DNA of 64,000 nucleotides from Endomychus coccineus (lineage: Eukaryota; Arthropoda; Insecta; Coleoptera; Endomychidae), in assembly GCA_958510875.1 (NCBI GenBank), contig OY294071.1, positions 38,036,581 to 38,100,580 on the forward strand, in the 5' to 3' direction. The number at the start of each line of letters is the position of its first letter. Position 1 is the first letter of the stretch. Below are positions 16,941 through 28,127 of this stretch, in pieces. The position numbers and the translations under genes are program-made. The notes beneath the pieces are model-generated. The model was not told the DNA's origin. It searched no databases and saw only the letters and a program-made list of their open reading frames with translations.

Positions 16941-19285
16941 TAGTGTGATAGAATTAGCAATCAATGTCGTTAATTTTTGCATAATTCTGAGTTCAGAGAA
17001 AAAAATTGCCTTAAGTAGATAATTATTATACAAATTGAAGGAACTAAAATCGAACACTTTTTGTCGCAAATGGTCCAAAAAACATGTTAAAAATGGCCAA
17101 AACCGTTTTTTCGCGTCGGACATCGTCGGATTGAGTTAAAAAGAAAAAAGCTTTTAATAAGCTTATGCGCCGTGAAAAGACGGAAAAAATCAGCTGCGGA
17201 TGAACCCGATTGGTCTAGCAGTAACCCCGCAAATTTCAAAAAACCATCGATTTTGCTCGAAATTTCAAAAATTCATAACTTGTTCTTTTGAAGATTAAGA
17301 GCTGAAATTTTGATAGGTTGTAGCTTTTGTGCTCACCAAGTACCACACAAAATTTCAGCAAGATCGGATGTACACTTTTTGCAAACCGCAGCTTAATGCA
17401 AAAAAAATCACTTTTGTAAAATGGCCCTAAAAAAGCTGTGGTGCGGTAACGCGCTATTTCTTTTACGGACTCATCTTCTTCAATAGTTAATGAACAGCAT
17501 ACCGCCTCTCCAAGCTCTTATCATTCGTAAAAGTTGCTAAAACAATTATTTCAAATAATGGTATTTCGTGCGCTTGGCTGTCCGGCGCGCGTGGAAGGGA
17601 GAGCCGCCGCGCTAGGCTCGTAAAAAACAACAATATCTAGCAGGGCATTTTTTAAGTGATACGAACGTGGCCAAATATCCACGTAGTAGTCCGCCGTGGC
17701 CACGTAGTAATCATAATCTGGCCACAACCAATTTTCGAAAATGCGTGAACAACACCTAACTGAAATAATGTCAGAAATTTTCTGAACATACATGATTTCC
17801 CCAAAATGTCAAAAAATATATAACTTGCTAATTCTAATGAAGTTTTTTGGTGCTAATCGAAGAAATTTATCAACGAATGAATGACAGTTCATCAAATATA
17901 CTGTCAATGAGGATTTATATGGAAAAAAACATACTCACGACTTCCGTTAGATATATAAATTCTATAAATTCATATAATTAAGAATTTGTGAATAATATGA
18001 TCGGTAACGCCTCTCTTTCTTGCGAAGGAACTCTGCTACAGCTGGCCTCGGATCATATAAAGCTGTACCTACTCCATTCAGTGCCACAAACATTCTCGAG
18101 TTCGTGGTCTCATCTGAAGTTGACAGTCGGTGGTTTGATTTAATTTGATTATAATGAGAAATCACTTCCTCAACAATCATGGAGTGAGGTGAAACGTTCT
18201 ACGCATTTTTCTTACACTACAGTAGGTTCCGAGTCGTCTTAACATATAATGTTTTCAGACTCGCGCATGTATGTCGGTAGAGGAGCTGTTGGGCGGGGGG
18301 TTGACGAGATATTTTTCTTTTGGCCACCTAGTAAAAAATGCCCTGATATCTAGGAAACCCTTGCTCGAAAATCGATGTTTTTTTTTAAATCCGTACTACC
18401 ATTCAATAATATTAAGATTGCGCGTATTTTCAAACTTCTAGTAATGTCGGAAGTACTCTAAATAATAAATAGTAATAATGAATAAATGGAATAGCGCAAT
18501 GTATTTTTTTAGAGTACTTCCGACATTACTAGTAGTTTGAAAATACGCGCAATCTTAATATTATTGAATGGTAGTACGGATTAAAAAACATCGATTTTCG
18601 AGCAAGGGTTCCCGAGATATTGTTGTTTTTTACGAGCCTAGCGCGGCGGCTCTCCCTTACACGCGCGCCGCACAGCCAAGCGCACGAAATACCTTTATTT
18701 AAAATAATTGTTTTAGCAACTCTTAGGGAAGATAAGAGGTTGGAAATTTGTTAAGCTGTTCAATACCTGTTGAAGAAGATGATCCCATAAGAAAAATAGC
18801 GCGTTACCGCACCACAACTTTTTTAGGGCCATTTTACAAAAGTGCTTTTTTTTGCATTAAGCTGCGGTTTGCAAAAAGTGTACATCCGATCTTGCTGAAA
18901 TTTTGTGTGGTACTTGGTGGGCACAAAAGCTACAACCTATTGAAATTTCAGTTCTTAATCTTCAAAAGAACAAGAGTTATGAATTTTGAAATTTCGAGCA
19001 AAATCGATGGTTTTTGCAATTTGCGGGGTCACTGCTGGACCAATCGGGTTCATCCGCAGCTAATTTTTTTCGTTTTTTTACGGCTTATTGAAAGCTTTTT
19101 TCTTTTTAACTCAATCCGACGCGAAAAACCGGTTTTGGCCATTTTTACCATTTTTTTTGGACCATTTGCGACGATCAAAAAGTGTTCAATTTTAGTTCCT
19201 TCAATTTGTATCATAATTATCTACTTGCAATTTTTTTCTCCGAACTCAGAATTAAAAACTCCAAAAAGCTAATTCTATCACACTA
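16941..19285. mobile_element. Long foldback element interrupted by a hAT-like MITE
   Basis: The outer ends TAGTGTGATAGAATTAGC and its reverse complement bound two arms, 16941-17640 plus 18354-18461 and about 18510-19285. They meet at a centre near 18485 once the 17641-18345 insertion is removed. Each arm is about 0.8 kb. Flanks are TAA on both sides, so a 3-bp TAA or a 2-bp TA target duplication is possible. No transposase is visible; the 174-codon frame on the right arm and its left-arm counterpart are repeat artefacts. Confidence 0.75.
17641..18345. mobile_element. hAT-like MITE (705 bp) with 8-bp target duplication
   Basis: It begins CAGGGCATTTTTTA and ends in the reverse complement. It is flanked by ATATCTAG at 17633-17640 and again at 18346-18353, the 8-bp duplication typical of hAT. 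A minus-strand frame at 17962-18180 reads FVALNG..YDPRPAVAEFLRKKERRYR, which resembles the C-terminal part of some hAT transposases (NG..DP..A...W/F....RR). This suggests a deletion derivative of a full element. Confidence 0.8.
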
Positions 19286-21420
19286 TAACGCCAGGTTAAG
19301 GGGTAGACGGTAAATTTCGCTTTGAACATGCCATAGAATAAATAACATTCTGTCTCGTATCATGTATTGAATTGATTATATACAAAATTATGGACCTGAA
19401 TGGAAAAGGAAAATGTACACGCTTCTCAACATTTACGAAATGATCTGGGAAATGAAAAAGCTCCTACTTCACTATTATTTAAAACTAAACACTACAAATA
19501 TAAAACATTGAAATAACGAAAGAGCTCCTACATTACTATTATTTAAAACAAAACACTACGAATATAAAACATTGAAATAACGAATAAGTTCCACAAACCT
19601 AGAACCACAAAGTAAGTAATGTAGCCTCAGTGGTTAAAAAATACAATTTCACAAAAAAATTATTCTCGACGAAAAGATATGTGTCCATGTTTTCACACGA
19701 ACACTCGGAGAATGGCTAAAGCAAAAAATGAAACCAACAATACAATTACAGACCTGATGTACACGGCTCTACATTTGTAAAATGATCTGTGAAAAAAAAA
19801 TTAGCTTCTCCTATTTCACCATAAAACTAAATGCGACTACGAATATAAAATATTGAAATAATGAATTTACTCCATTAATCCAGGGTAATTTTGGTGTGCT
19901 TTTGAAGTTCCTGTTACATAAAATATGTACATGACACTTCGACATGATGTTCTTTTGTGGTTGTTCCACTGTTTGTGCAGTCACGGATACGTTAAGTGGC
20001 CGCCTCTAGTGACAGCAACATTTAAAATTAGCTTATTCGTATTGTGAGTGTGGCTGGCTCATCAGAGCCGCAGTGCAGAATGCGGATATCCAATCCAGTA
20101 CGCTAGTACGCAAGCCCTTTGCTTACTTCTGGGAAGCATTTGTAGAATAGTCGGTGGTCCTCTGGGTACACTCTTTTGGACATATCCTTCGTCCTAGTTC
20201 TGATATCATATCATTTACTTACATAAAGCTTTCATATTTTAATGTAAATCTTATTGATCTATTAGAAATATAAGTCTTCCGTTAGAAACTATTGTTTTCC
20301 GTCATATCACTAAAGTTTGACTTCTATAATGAGTTGCTACTATGCTTATCAATGCTTTATTAAGTTAATTTTTAAGAAAAGTTTGTGAGTATGTGAATTC
20401 TAGAGCATAAATTAGAAGATTGAACTGGCTTCTAATTGTTGGGAATCCAATGTAAAACGGGTATTATACTTTGTGTTTTGTTCTTAATAAACGAAAGAAT
20501 TACACTTAAACATAAAATATCTTTATTATGTAATGAATAACAGGAATGTAACAGACGAAGTGAAAATGTGAGAGGTTAGTGGTGATTGGTGAACTGTGCA
20601 ATAATCACAGAACAACTATAGTATTAATATGATGGCTGACCGAGACGGTTGAACATTATGACCATATGAGTACACATACAACAGCCGTGATGGCGCTCGG
20701 ATAGCTTAACAGATATTGTATAATGCTACTAACATATTACATACACTTTGCATCAGTATTTTTTGCGGTAGTTGACAAATAATTGAATTACCATAAATAT
20801 GGTGATGAATGTGAATCTGGTGATATAAGGAATTCCATAATGGGGCAAACTAGTACTACTTTAAAGTGTTTCATATTTTTTTATTTTGTTAAAAAGGGAT
20901 GCAGTTACCTATAGTAATGGGCAACTTTACATCCCTATATAAATATCATATTTGATAAATAAGCAGCGGATATGCAAAGTTAACCCTTTTAATAGGTTTA
21001 ATACACCTCTCTAAACATTCTAGAACAATTGAACCTATGAGAAATGTCTGAAAAATTGAAATAAAACGGGTTTTCAACGAACTTTATTTACAAATGATAT
21101 ATTGACTATAGTCAATAAATCATTATTTTGATAGGCATCTAAAAACTTTTTGGAAGGGGTTACTTTGCATTGATGACTACCAAATGCAGTTTCATTTTAT
21201 TTTACAAATTTCTAGCCTATCCCTAGAACCTAGAAAATAATGAAATTTTTTCTAAAACGAACATCGCAGACGTGTTCAAAGATTTATATACAAACTCTCA
21301 GCTGTAAATGACCCTTATAACCAGAATAACATATACTTTTACAGAGCACGAATCGCCGGCGCGCTGTTTCTCAAATTTAAGAGTAACATATGTTTAATCT
21401 TATCGAAATCTAGGAACATG
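19286..21420. other. AT-rich unassigned sequence with a 64-bp tandem repeat
   Basis: GCTCCTAC..CACTATTATTTAAAAC units start at 19460 and 19524 (period 64 bp), and a third diverged copy lies at about 19795-19870. The remainder is AT-rich and without a recognisable gene. The right end carries the AACATG target site of the large element that follows. Confidence 0.55.
21415..21420. other. Target site duplication AACATG (left)
   Basis: AACATG directly precedes the left terminus of the large inverted-repeat element and is repeated exactly at 37745-37750 after its right terminus. Six-base duplications are characteristic of Polintons/Mavericks. Confidence 0.85.
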
Positions 21421-21739
21421 AGTAGATGTGCTAGGCCGGTTCTCCACCAAAATCGACCTTTTTTGCATGTAAATCTCCATAAGGAAATCTAAGGTTCATT
21501 TTACCGAAAACGGTCCCCTTCAAGGTCATCCACAATCACGCATGCGCAGTCATGTCGATGGGGTAGGTAGTCTATGGTTCTATGAACTAGTCTATGGTTC
21601 CCTCTAACTATGTTTCTGGAAGTCTGTCATCTATCTATGGTTCTTCCCTAACTATGGTCTGATGAAGTCGGTTCATCTGTGTATGGTTCTACCCTAACTA
21701 TAGCCTGGGAGTCTCATCTGTGTACTCACATTCTACTGG

Positions 21740-22063
21740 AATGATTTTTTTTTGTCTACACACCGAGATTCGAACCCGGGAAATAAACTCTAAAGTTAGG
21801 CGGCTTAACCGCGGAGGATTTGAAACAATTTAATCTAGTATACAAACACTTCTACTGAAAATGAAATTTTTTTTTCTACACACACCGAGATTTGAACCTG
21901 GGAAATAAACTCTAAAGTAAGGTGGCTTAACCGCGGAGGATTTGAATCTATTTAATCTAGTATACAAACACTTCTGCTGAAAATGAAATATTTTTGTACA
22001 CACGGGAATCGAACCCGAGAAATGAAATCCAAAGCCGGCTCCTTAACCGCTCAGCTATGGAGG
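21740..22063 (-). repeat. Three tandem tRNA-like units near the left terminus
   Basis: Three units about 120 bp apart share a T-arm-like GGTTCGAAYCC block and a GCGGTTAAG block on the minus strand. The innermost (about 21995-22063) is the best preserved, with TAGCTGAGCGG (A box-like) and GGGTTCGATTCCC (B box). The other two have lost stem pairing. They are mirrored at 37102-37412. Confidence 0.65.
21995..22063 (-). tRNA. Degenerate tRNA-like sequence in left TIR
   Basis: The minus strand carries an A box-like TAGCTGAGCGG, a D-loop GGTTAAGG, an anticodon-arm region around GGCTTTGGATTT and a good T arm CTCGGGTTCGATTCCCGTG. The acceptor stem does not pair well, so this is tRNA-derived rather than a working tRNA. 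It retains both Pol III internal promoter boxes. Confidence 0.45.
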
Positions 22064-23742
22064 AATTGAGAACAAGCGATTTTAATGTTGTAGATATAAC
22101 CGCCGGTCTGAGTGATAAGTGCGAGTATATTGCAGTCTATATGATGCAGGTAATTGTTTTACATGACGTCAGTCATGCAGGTATGTCACGAAGCCTACAG
22201 CGAGGTATGGAATGTGAGGCTTCATAGGGGGTTTGAAATAGTGTTGTTTGTACATATCGTCAGTCACGTGAAAGAGACCGAGGCTTCATCGAGGTATCAT
22301 GGGAGGGCTGCTGCTCCTTCATCGGAGTGGGTGTATAGATGGCATGTTATACAGTATGGAAATGATATCTTCTACATTTCTCAAACGCTATGTTTATAAG
22401 AAAATTACTTTCAAGACGTTTATTCAAGCCGTCTGTACCTTACTTGATTGCTATATTACAAAATGCGATTTCAATCATCTTAAACATATATGGATATTAT
22501 TTTTAGTATACAAAATGGAGTTGGGGAACTTCAATGAGGTATGGAATGTGAGGTTGTTTATGTATGACGTCAGTCATGTGAATTTGAATGAAGCTGGCGC
22601 GGTCTCTAACGAGACAGGTGTGTATGTGAGGTTATACAGAGTGTGCAGGTATAATGATGTCTATCACTCAGGTCTTCAGCTAGGTATCTACCTTGCAGGA
22701 GTCTTCAATGAAATGTGGGGTTGTTTGGACATGCCGTTAGTCGCAGGGGTTTTGTCTGAGTTATAATGATATCGGTCGCGATGCATCGGCTGCTCCACAA
22801 GTCTTCAATAAGGGGTCATAACATCTAACATGCGATAGTTTACAAAAATGCTGCTTCTCATAATAGCGATATTATGAAGCGTTTGCAGAAATAACTATTA
22901 AATCATCTAAGGGTGTTTTGCTTGATTAGTACTAGCGAGTACAATATTCGTTATAATATTATGATTATGCATCATTAGCTCACTTGAGCGATGAGGTTGT
23001 GCTAAATCATCTCCAAGAGCAATGTATTCAACTTGGAATTATCGTAATGATGCACGATCCTTCAATGTTGAAGTAGTTTCATAAGTTATCTGAAAGTAAT
23101 ACGAATATATAAAATGTTTTTTCCAAAATTAGTACCGAAGTAAACATAATTCGCTATAATATTCATTCATGTATGTTTCATAAATTATCCGATATAAATC
23201 AAAATAAGTTTTGTGGCAGGTTGAACAATATTCACTATCATATTTTGCGGTAGAGCTACAGCTGATATGAATGATAAGGAAGTTACGCCGATCACCTTCA
23301 AAAACGCAATGAGAATACTTTATTTTAAATCAAACATGTAGTATGTATATATATTCGAATCATATTGATTGTAAATCGCATAATATGACCCGAAATCTAG
23401 CTGCTGGTGGTGGAAATATTGTTAATAATTATTAACGTAGTACCCTATAAGCGCTGTAAACGTTATATAATAAGATTTGCGGCGAATTCGGTAATTCGAG
23501 GTATACAATATATAGGTGCGGGAGGGTTGGAGCCCAATACCTATACAGAATCTAGACGAAGCGGTGTCACGCATCACGATGATTATTCGAACTGTCTGTA
23601 CAGCTCGATTGCTATATAACAAAATACATTTTTAATCCATCGTGTATGTAACTTGAGAGATATAGAATTAAATTTTCTGAATCATGAAGATAACTTAGAT
23701 AATTTAACATAGGACTATAAAGATGAATAAACGTGAAAGATT

Positions 23743-23811
23743 CAACCATAGGCGGAATTCGAACCCACATTTCTGGATTTCCAAACCAGGGTGTTTACCA
23801 ATTACACCACT
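23743..23811 (-). tRNA. tRNA-Ser(GGA)-like module in left TIR, acceptor lost
   Basis: This is a diverged copy of the tRNA-like sequence at 428-502. The anticodon loop reads TTGGAAA (anticodon GGA, another serine anticodon), with the same short variable region. The 5' acceptor strand is replaced by unrelated sequence. The AT-rich flank (about 23640-23742) also matches the flank of the window-start copies, so the module moved as a unit of at least 170 bp. Confidence 0.55.
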
Positions 23812-23897
23812 AGTTAAAAACATGTAGACAAACAGTCACGTAAAAGTTATAATGATGAACAAATTTTTTTTATTTTCACAGGTTTTAATCAATTTCA

Positions 23898-24032
23898 ATG
23901 GAAACTTATAAGAAAGCAAGGAGTTTTTATAGAGATCAAGTCCGTTTCCCAACCACCCAAGAGGTAGAACTTATGGCACGTTGCTTTTTTGATAAAGTGG
24001 AAAGCGTCCCCAGGAGGCCTACAAACCACTAG
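23898..24032 (+). CDS. Short TIR-borne ORF (44 aa) behind a splice acceptor, left copy
   Basis: An ATG ORF of 44 codons lies 18 bases after a strong acceptor (TTTTTATTTTCACAG). The predicted peptide starts METYKKARSFYRDQ and is rich in charged and aromatic residues, unlike the hydrophobic translations of the surrounding AT-rich DNA. I do not recognise it. It could be the last coding exon of a spliced transcript starting nearer the terminus. The identical copy in the other TIR is at 35133-35267. Confidence 0.35.
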   Translation: METYKKARSFYRDQVRFPTTQEVELMARCFFDKVESVPRRPTNH

Positions 24033-24249
24033 CAATCGATAACAAAATAACAAGTTTTATTCCTAATAATCGTTAAGGTTATTGTTTCCTCACCAGTTTT
24101 TCAGATAAGTATGACTACATACAAATTGATTAGAACGGATTATTGATTCATTAAAATGCTTATCGGAGGAGGATGACTGCACGAGCACTAACCCCTCAAA
24201 ATCAATTAGGGTTCGCTAGATTCTGAATGAATACATAAGCATTTCATTA

Positions 24250-25240
24250 TCGAAAATTGATCATTCTTCAACACAACAGTTACATAGTTATTATTCTTAT
24301 AACTAAATGTTAAATGTGCTTATACTTGAACTATTCAAGTTATACCCTGTGATATAATATTTGATTCTAATAAATACAATGAAAAGTATATATCGATATT
24401 AATATTACAGCTACATAATCATTATTCTTATAACTAAATGTTAAATATGTTTATACTCGAACATTAATTATTTGAATATAATAATATTGCAGCTACATAA
24501 TCATTATTTTTATAGCTAAGTGTTAAATATGTTTATACTCGAAAATTAATCGGGGAAATATAAAAATATATTCTAATAAATAGGACGAGAAGTGCAAATC
24601 GAAAATAATAATATTGCAACTATATCTAAATGTAAATGAACCGCCAATCAATTACTCTAATCATGCTTACAATAAATATTATTCCAATAACTAAGTGTTG
24701 AATGTGCTTATATTCAAACTATTCAGGCTATATCCTATGATATAATATTAGATTCTAATAATGAGAAATGAATATAATATTAGATTCTAATAATGAGAAA
24801 TGAATATAATGTAACTATATGTAAATAGATATCAATAATAATAATATTGTAACTACATGTGAATAGATATCAATAATAATATTGCAGCTACATCTAAATG
24901 TTAAATATGTTTATACTCGAACATTAATTATTTGAATATAATAATATTGCAGCTACATAATTATTATTATTCTTATAGCTAAGTGTTAAATATGTTTATA
25001 CTCGAAAATTAAACGGGGAAATATAAAATATATTCTAATAAATAGGACGAAAAGTGCATATCGATAATAATAATATTACAGCTACAGCTAAAATGTAAAT
25101 GAAACAACAATCACTAATCATATAACTAAATGTTAAATGTGCTTATATTCAAACTATTCACGTTATATCCTGTGATATAATATTAGATTCTAATTATGTG
25201 AAATGAATATATTGTAACTACATGTAATAGATTTAACCTA
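24250..25240. repeat. AT-rich array of short dispersed repeats in left TIR
   Basis: Several units of about 100-150 bp contain blocks such as AAATATGTTTATACTCGAA and AATATTGCAGCTACATAAT. Units are imperfect and some are partial. The array is mirrored at about 33960-34880. No coding potential. Confidence 0.75.
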
Positions 25241-25309
25241 CAAACACTAGCTCGCGAGGGGATTTCGTAGGCTGCAGCATTTTCGTGCGATTCGGAAGCG
25301 ACTCGGTAA

Positions 25310-25480
25310 TTAGCGTTATCGGGTAGATAACGTTATCGGGTAGATAGCGTTATCAGTGACTCGGTCTGTAATTAGTGTTATCGGGTAGATAACGTTATCG
25401 GGTAGATAGCGTGATTGTGGGTCACCCATGCTGGCGATGTGTGTAATTAGTGTTATCGGGTAGATAACGTTATCGGCTAG
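25310..25480. repeat. GATAACGTTATC minisatellite at the inner edge of left TIR
   Basis: Three copies of the perfect 12-bp palindrome GATAACGTTATC (25326, 25387, 25463) sit in units of about 61-76 bp with GGGTAGATAGCG spacers. The right TIR has three matching copies at 33698, 33784 and 33860. The array marks the inner boundary of the inverted repeats. Confidence 0.85.
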
Positions 25481-25507
25481 ATAGCGTGATTGCGAGTTTG
25501 GTCTAGG

Positions 25508-25515
25508 TATAAATA
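25508..25515 (+). promoter_or_regulatory. Possible TATA box (TATAAATA)
   Basis: TATAAATA stands just inside the left TIR, upstream of exon-like sequence with a consensus donor (GAG|GTAAGT at 25910/25911) and of the short ORF at 26176. It could drive a rightward transcript. There is no other support. Confidence 0.3.
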
Positions 25516-26175
25516 GAAATGCTTAGTTTGAAATATTAATCTTATCAATGAGGTCATCAACAAGTCGTAACTTGTATGTGGTAGATAATAGAGCCATTGT
25601 ATTCAATTTTAAACGGAAACAGATAACACTTTGTTTTGCAACCAACTGATTGGTTGATATTTTATCTACGAGAAATGCTTAGTTTGAAATATTAATCTTA
25701 TCAACAACAAAATGAAAACGTAAACTGTTTCTTTTGCTGATATTGATAACTCAGCAAATTATCGTGGGAATGTGTCACGTAGGCAACTGTAGGAATTGCA
25801 CGCAGCGTAGATAAGAAGGTGGAAATGGTATTGTCTCGACTATAATTTAATCATTACACATTTGATTCTCTAACGTGCAACTCGTGTTTTTTGTGTGGTG
25901 CAATTTGAGGTAAGTCTATATTATTATTTGATTGAGAAAACTTTCAAGTTGATATATTTCAAATGAATATGATTCGTATGATAATAAACTCGATTTAGGG
26001 AACTTTTATTCCAAATTGTCAACATGCTAGCTCTCCACTTGAATTCACACCGATTATTACATTTACTTACTATTGTACACTCAGATTCACACCGATTATT
26101 ACCACTATTGTTTTCTCGATCGATGTTTTGGAAATATACCGAATTCTTTTGAGTAATATTTATCCTTGTTATAGC

Positions 26176-26304
26176 ATGGAAGCATTAAACTCGTGTTCTC
26201 TATTACAGAGATTACCTACGAAAAAAGTTAACCAGCTCGAAGAAGGTAAATCGACAGCTTGGTTCGGAACAAGTAAGTCGTACCAACATGTGCTCTGTGT
26301 TTAG
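26176..26304 (+). CDS. Short ORF (42 aa) or exon inside the element
   Basis: A 42-codon ORF begins MEALNSCSLLQRLPTKKVNQ. Within it are a splice acceptor (CTCTATTACAG, ending 26208) and a consensus donor (ACAA|GTAAGT, at 26272/26273). The 64-bp segment 26209-26272 may therefore be an internal exon of a spliced transcript whose first exon ends at 25910. The translation has a soluble, charged composition. I do not recognise the product and no downstream exon is certain. Confidence 0.3.
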   Translation: MEALNSCSLLQRLPTKKVNQLEEGKSTAWFGTSKSYQHVLCV

Positions 26305-26392
26305 CGCGTTAAATATATTTTTGTGAAAAACTTTCAATCAAGTGTCAGTGCTTTAGTGCAATAATAATGTAAGTTAACATATTTATACCTTA

Positions 26393-26930
26393 CTTTTATG
26401 CTTCACCATCTATCCTAAGGTCTAAAGGGTGGTCGACTTTTCCCAAATGGAAACACGATAGGTATCTCCTTTAGGGGAGAGATAGTATCAACTTCGGTAT
26501 CTGTAATTCCCACCTACAAAATGGGTTGTTACCATCAGAGGTTAGGTATATACAGTGTTTTTCATTTGCTTTAGCAGCATTAAAGGGAATTGTTGCCTGA
26601 CGGCTATGAAAGAACCGCCTTGTGACTTTGCATTCAAAAATTGTTGCTTTACACCCCCACTTTTATGCTTCACCATCTATCCTAAGGTCTAAAGGGTGGT
26701 CGACTTTTCCCAAATGGAAACACGACAGGTATCTCCTTTAGGGGAGAGATAGTATCAACTTCGGTATCTGTAATTCCCACCTACAAAATGGGTTGTTACC
26801 ATCAGAGGTTAAGTATATACAGTGTTTTTCATTTGCTTTAGCAGCATTAAAGGGAATTGTCGCCTGACGGCTATGAAAGAACCACCTTGTGACTTTTCAT
26901 TCAAAAAATGTTGCTTTACACATATATTAA
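26393..26930. repeat. 266-bp tandem duplication
   Basis: Two almost identical copies, period 266 bp, start ACTTTTATGCTTCACCATCT at 26393 and 26659. Each contains GGTATCTCCTTTAGGGGAGAG, which can form a hairpin. There are no long frames. High identity points to recent duplication. Confidence 0.9.
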
Positions 26931-27129
26931 ATTGATTAATTTCTAAAAATCAGACATTCATGTGCATCTAACGGAAGTAGATTATATAGTCGACACATTA
27001 TCACACCGGAAGTAGCGATTTTATTGCATATTCAGAATGTATGTGATGTTCTGAATGAGAATATACTATTTATACGTCAATCAATTTGGTCGATCTCTCG
27101 CGATAAGGATTTGAAATTTTTATTTTTTA

Positions 27130-27425
27130 AAGTGGGGCTTTATGGGTATCAAATGAAAGGTCTCAACAAGTAGAGTATGAATTTTATGGTTTACATGAAG
27201 AAAAATCTAATATCGAGGGAATAAACAGGAAAAACTGTAAATTTTGTTGCAACCATAGCTTCATGGGTATTGAATGAAAATCCTTGATGTGTAGAGTATG
27301 AATTTTATGGTTTACATAGAGAAAAATCTAATATCGAGGGGATAAACAGGAAAAACTGTAAATTTTGTTGCAACCATAGCTTCATGGGTATTGAATGAAA
27401 GGCCTTGATGTGTAGAATATGAATT
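27130..27425. repeat. 121-bp tandem repeat, about 2.5 copies
   Basis: Units share GGGTATTGAATGAAA, TAGAGTATGAATTTTATGG and AAACAGGAAAAACTGTAAAT. The period between equivalent points (27180 and 27301) is 121 bp and the third copy is partial. Non-coding. Confidence 0.9.
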
Positions 27426-27592
27426 TCAACACAAAAAATCTATATGTAAAATTGGAGGGGAGCGCATAAATATGACATTATCAGAATCGGAAGAAAATGG
27501 GATAGGGTGCAACTGTTTTATATCTGTAGATGTAGAATAAGTGACTACATAGTTTATATATGTAAAAACAATGCGTATGGGTTGATATAAAC

Positions 27593-27654
27593 AAAGTTCA
27601 ATATTCGGTCGTTGATGAAGTAATATACCAGCGTGTAATATACTCATAATCTCA
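27593..27654 (+). repeat. 62-bp direct repeat, left of the GNAT gene
   Basis: It matches 28984-29045 with one difference (GCGTG versus GCATG). The two copies lie on either side of the acetyltransferase gene in the same orientation. Confidence 0.9.
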
Positions 27655-27719
27655 ATAGCGCCCCCGCCTCAGAAGTAGGTAATTTAATATCCTTATGAAC
27701 ATTCCATTTTGAGAGGCTC

Positions 27720-28127
27720 ATGGAGAAGATAACATTTTTATATGGAGAGAAAGCTATTAGAGAAATTCGAAAGTTTCATCTAGAAGAGGATATGATTACA
27801 CGCATCATTATCGAGATGTGGTGTCAGGATCAGAGGGTGTCATGTTATGTATTATACATAGATGATAAACCAGCCTCTTTCGTGCTAATGTCTAGTATGG
27901 ATTATGATCCACTGGGTAAACATACCAATCCAAAAACGATGAATTTCATTTATACCCTGAAGGAGTACCGTAAAAAAGGATATGCAGCAAAATTGGTAAT
28001 GCACACCAAGAAGATGAATCAATTTTCAGCATTCTGCTCAAATAGCGATTCGGAAAAATTGCTTACAAAATGTGGGTGTATCAATCATGGAGATAAACAT
28101 GGCAGTGTAATGTTTAGATACCCGTAA
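27720..28127 (+). CDS. GNAT-type N-acetyltransferase-like protein (135 aa)
   Basis: A single-exon ORF with an ATG start encodes 135 aa. A beta strand followed by YTLKEYRKKGYAAKLVMH (about residues 79-96) fits GNAT motif A, where R-x-x-G-x-A binds the pyrophosphate of acetyl-CoA. Downstream FCSNSDSEKLLTKCGCINHG fits the C-terminal GNAT strand and the 'x-x-G-F' region, here with C replacing F. It is near the small end for the fold. An AATAAA follows at about 28158. It is the only cargo-type gene in the element and is flanked by 62-bp direct repeats. The substrate cannot be predicted. The fold assignment is moderate. Confidence 0.6.
   Translation: MEKITFLYGEKAIREIRKFHLEEDMITRIIIEMWCQDQRVSCYVLYIDDKPASFVLMSSMDYDPLGKHTNPKTMNFIYTLKEYRKKGYAAKLVMHTKKMNQFSAFCSNSDSEKLLTKCGCINHGDKHGSVMFRYP

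Larger units (their letters stand above)
21421..25475. repeat. Left terminal inverted repeat (about 4.05 kb)
   Basis: It pairs with 33697-37744 with only scattered differences. From the tip inward it holds a short unique end, three tRNA-like units, a stretch with repeated TGACGTCAGTCATG and TATGGAATGTGAGG blocks, a Ser-tRNA-like module, a 44-codon ORF, an AT-rich repeat array and a GATAACGTTATC minisatellite. The longest frame (22299-22766, 155 codons) is built over the internal repeats and has no recognisable domain, so I do not call it a gene. Confidence 0.9.

Noticed and set aside
18748..19272. 174-codon frame in the right arm of the foldback
   Set aside because: It lies wholly within a foldback arm, has no domain, and the mirrored arm has no equivalent intact frame.
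16941..19285. CACTA (EnSpm) transposon suggested by the terminal CACTA
   Set aside because: The element starts TAGTG and ends CACTA, the reverse of the CACTA superfamily, and no transposase is present.
20437..20760. Possible solo LTR beginning TGTTGGGAATCC, with a poly(A) signal-like AATAAA
   Set aside because: No matching TG...CA end with a target duplication could be found, and no second copy is in the window.
22299..22766. 155-codon frame in the left TIR, repeated at 36399-36866
   Set aside because: It spans internal repeats (TATGGAATGTGAGG, TGACGTCAGTCATG) read in frame, has no recognisable domain, and its presence in both arms follows automatically from the inverted repeat.
24250..25240. 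CRISPR-like regular repeats in the AT-rich array
   Set aside because: Repeats are long, imperfect and without unique spacers of constant length, and the genome is eukaryotic.
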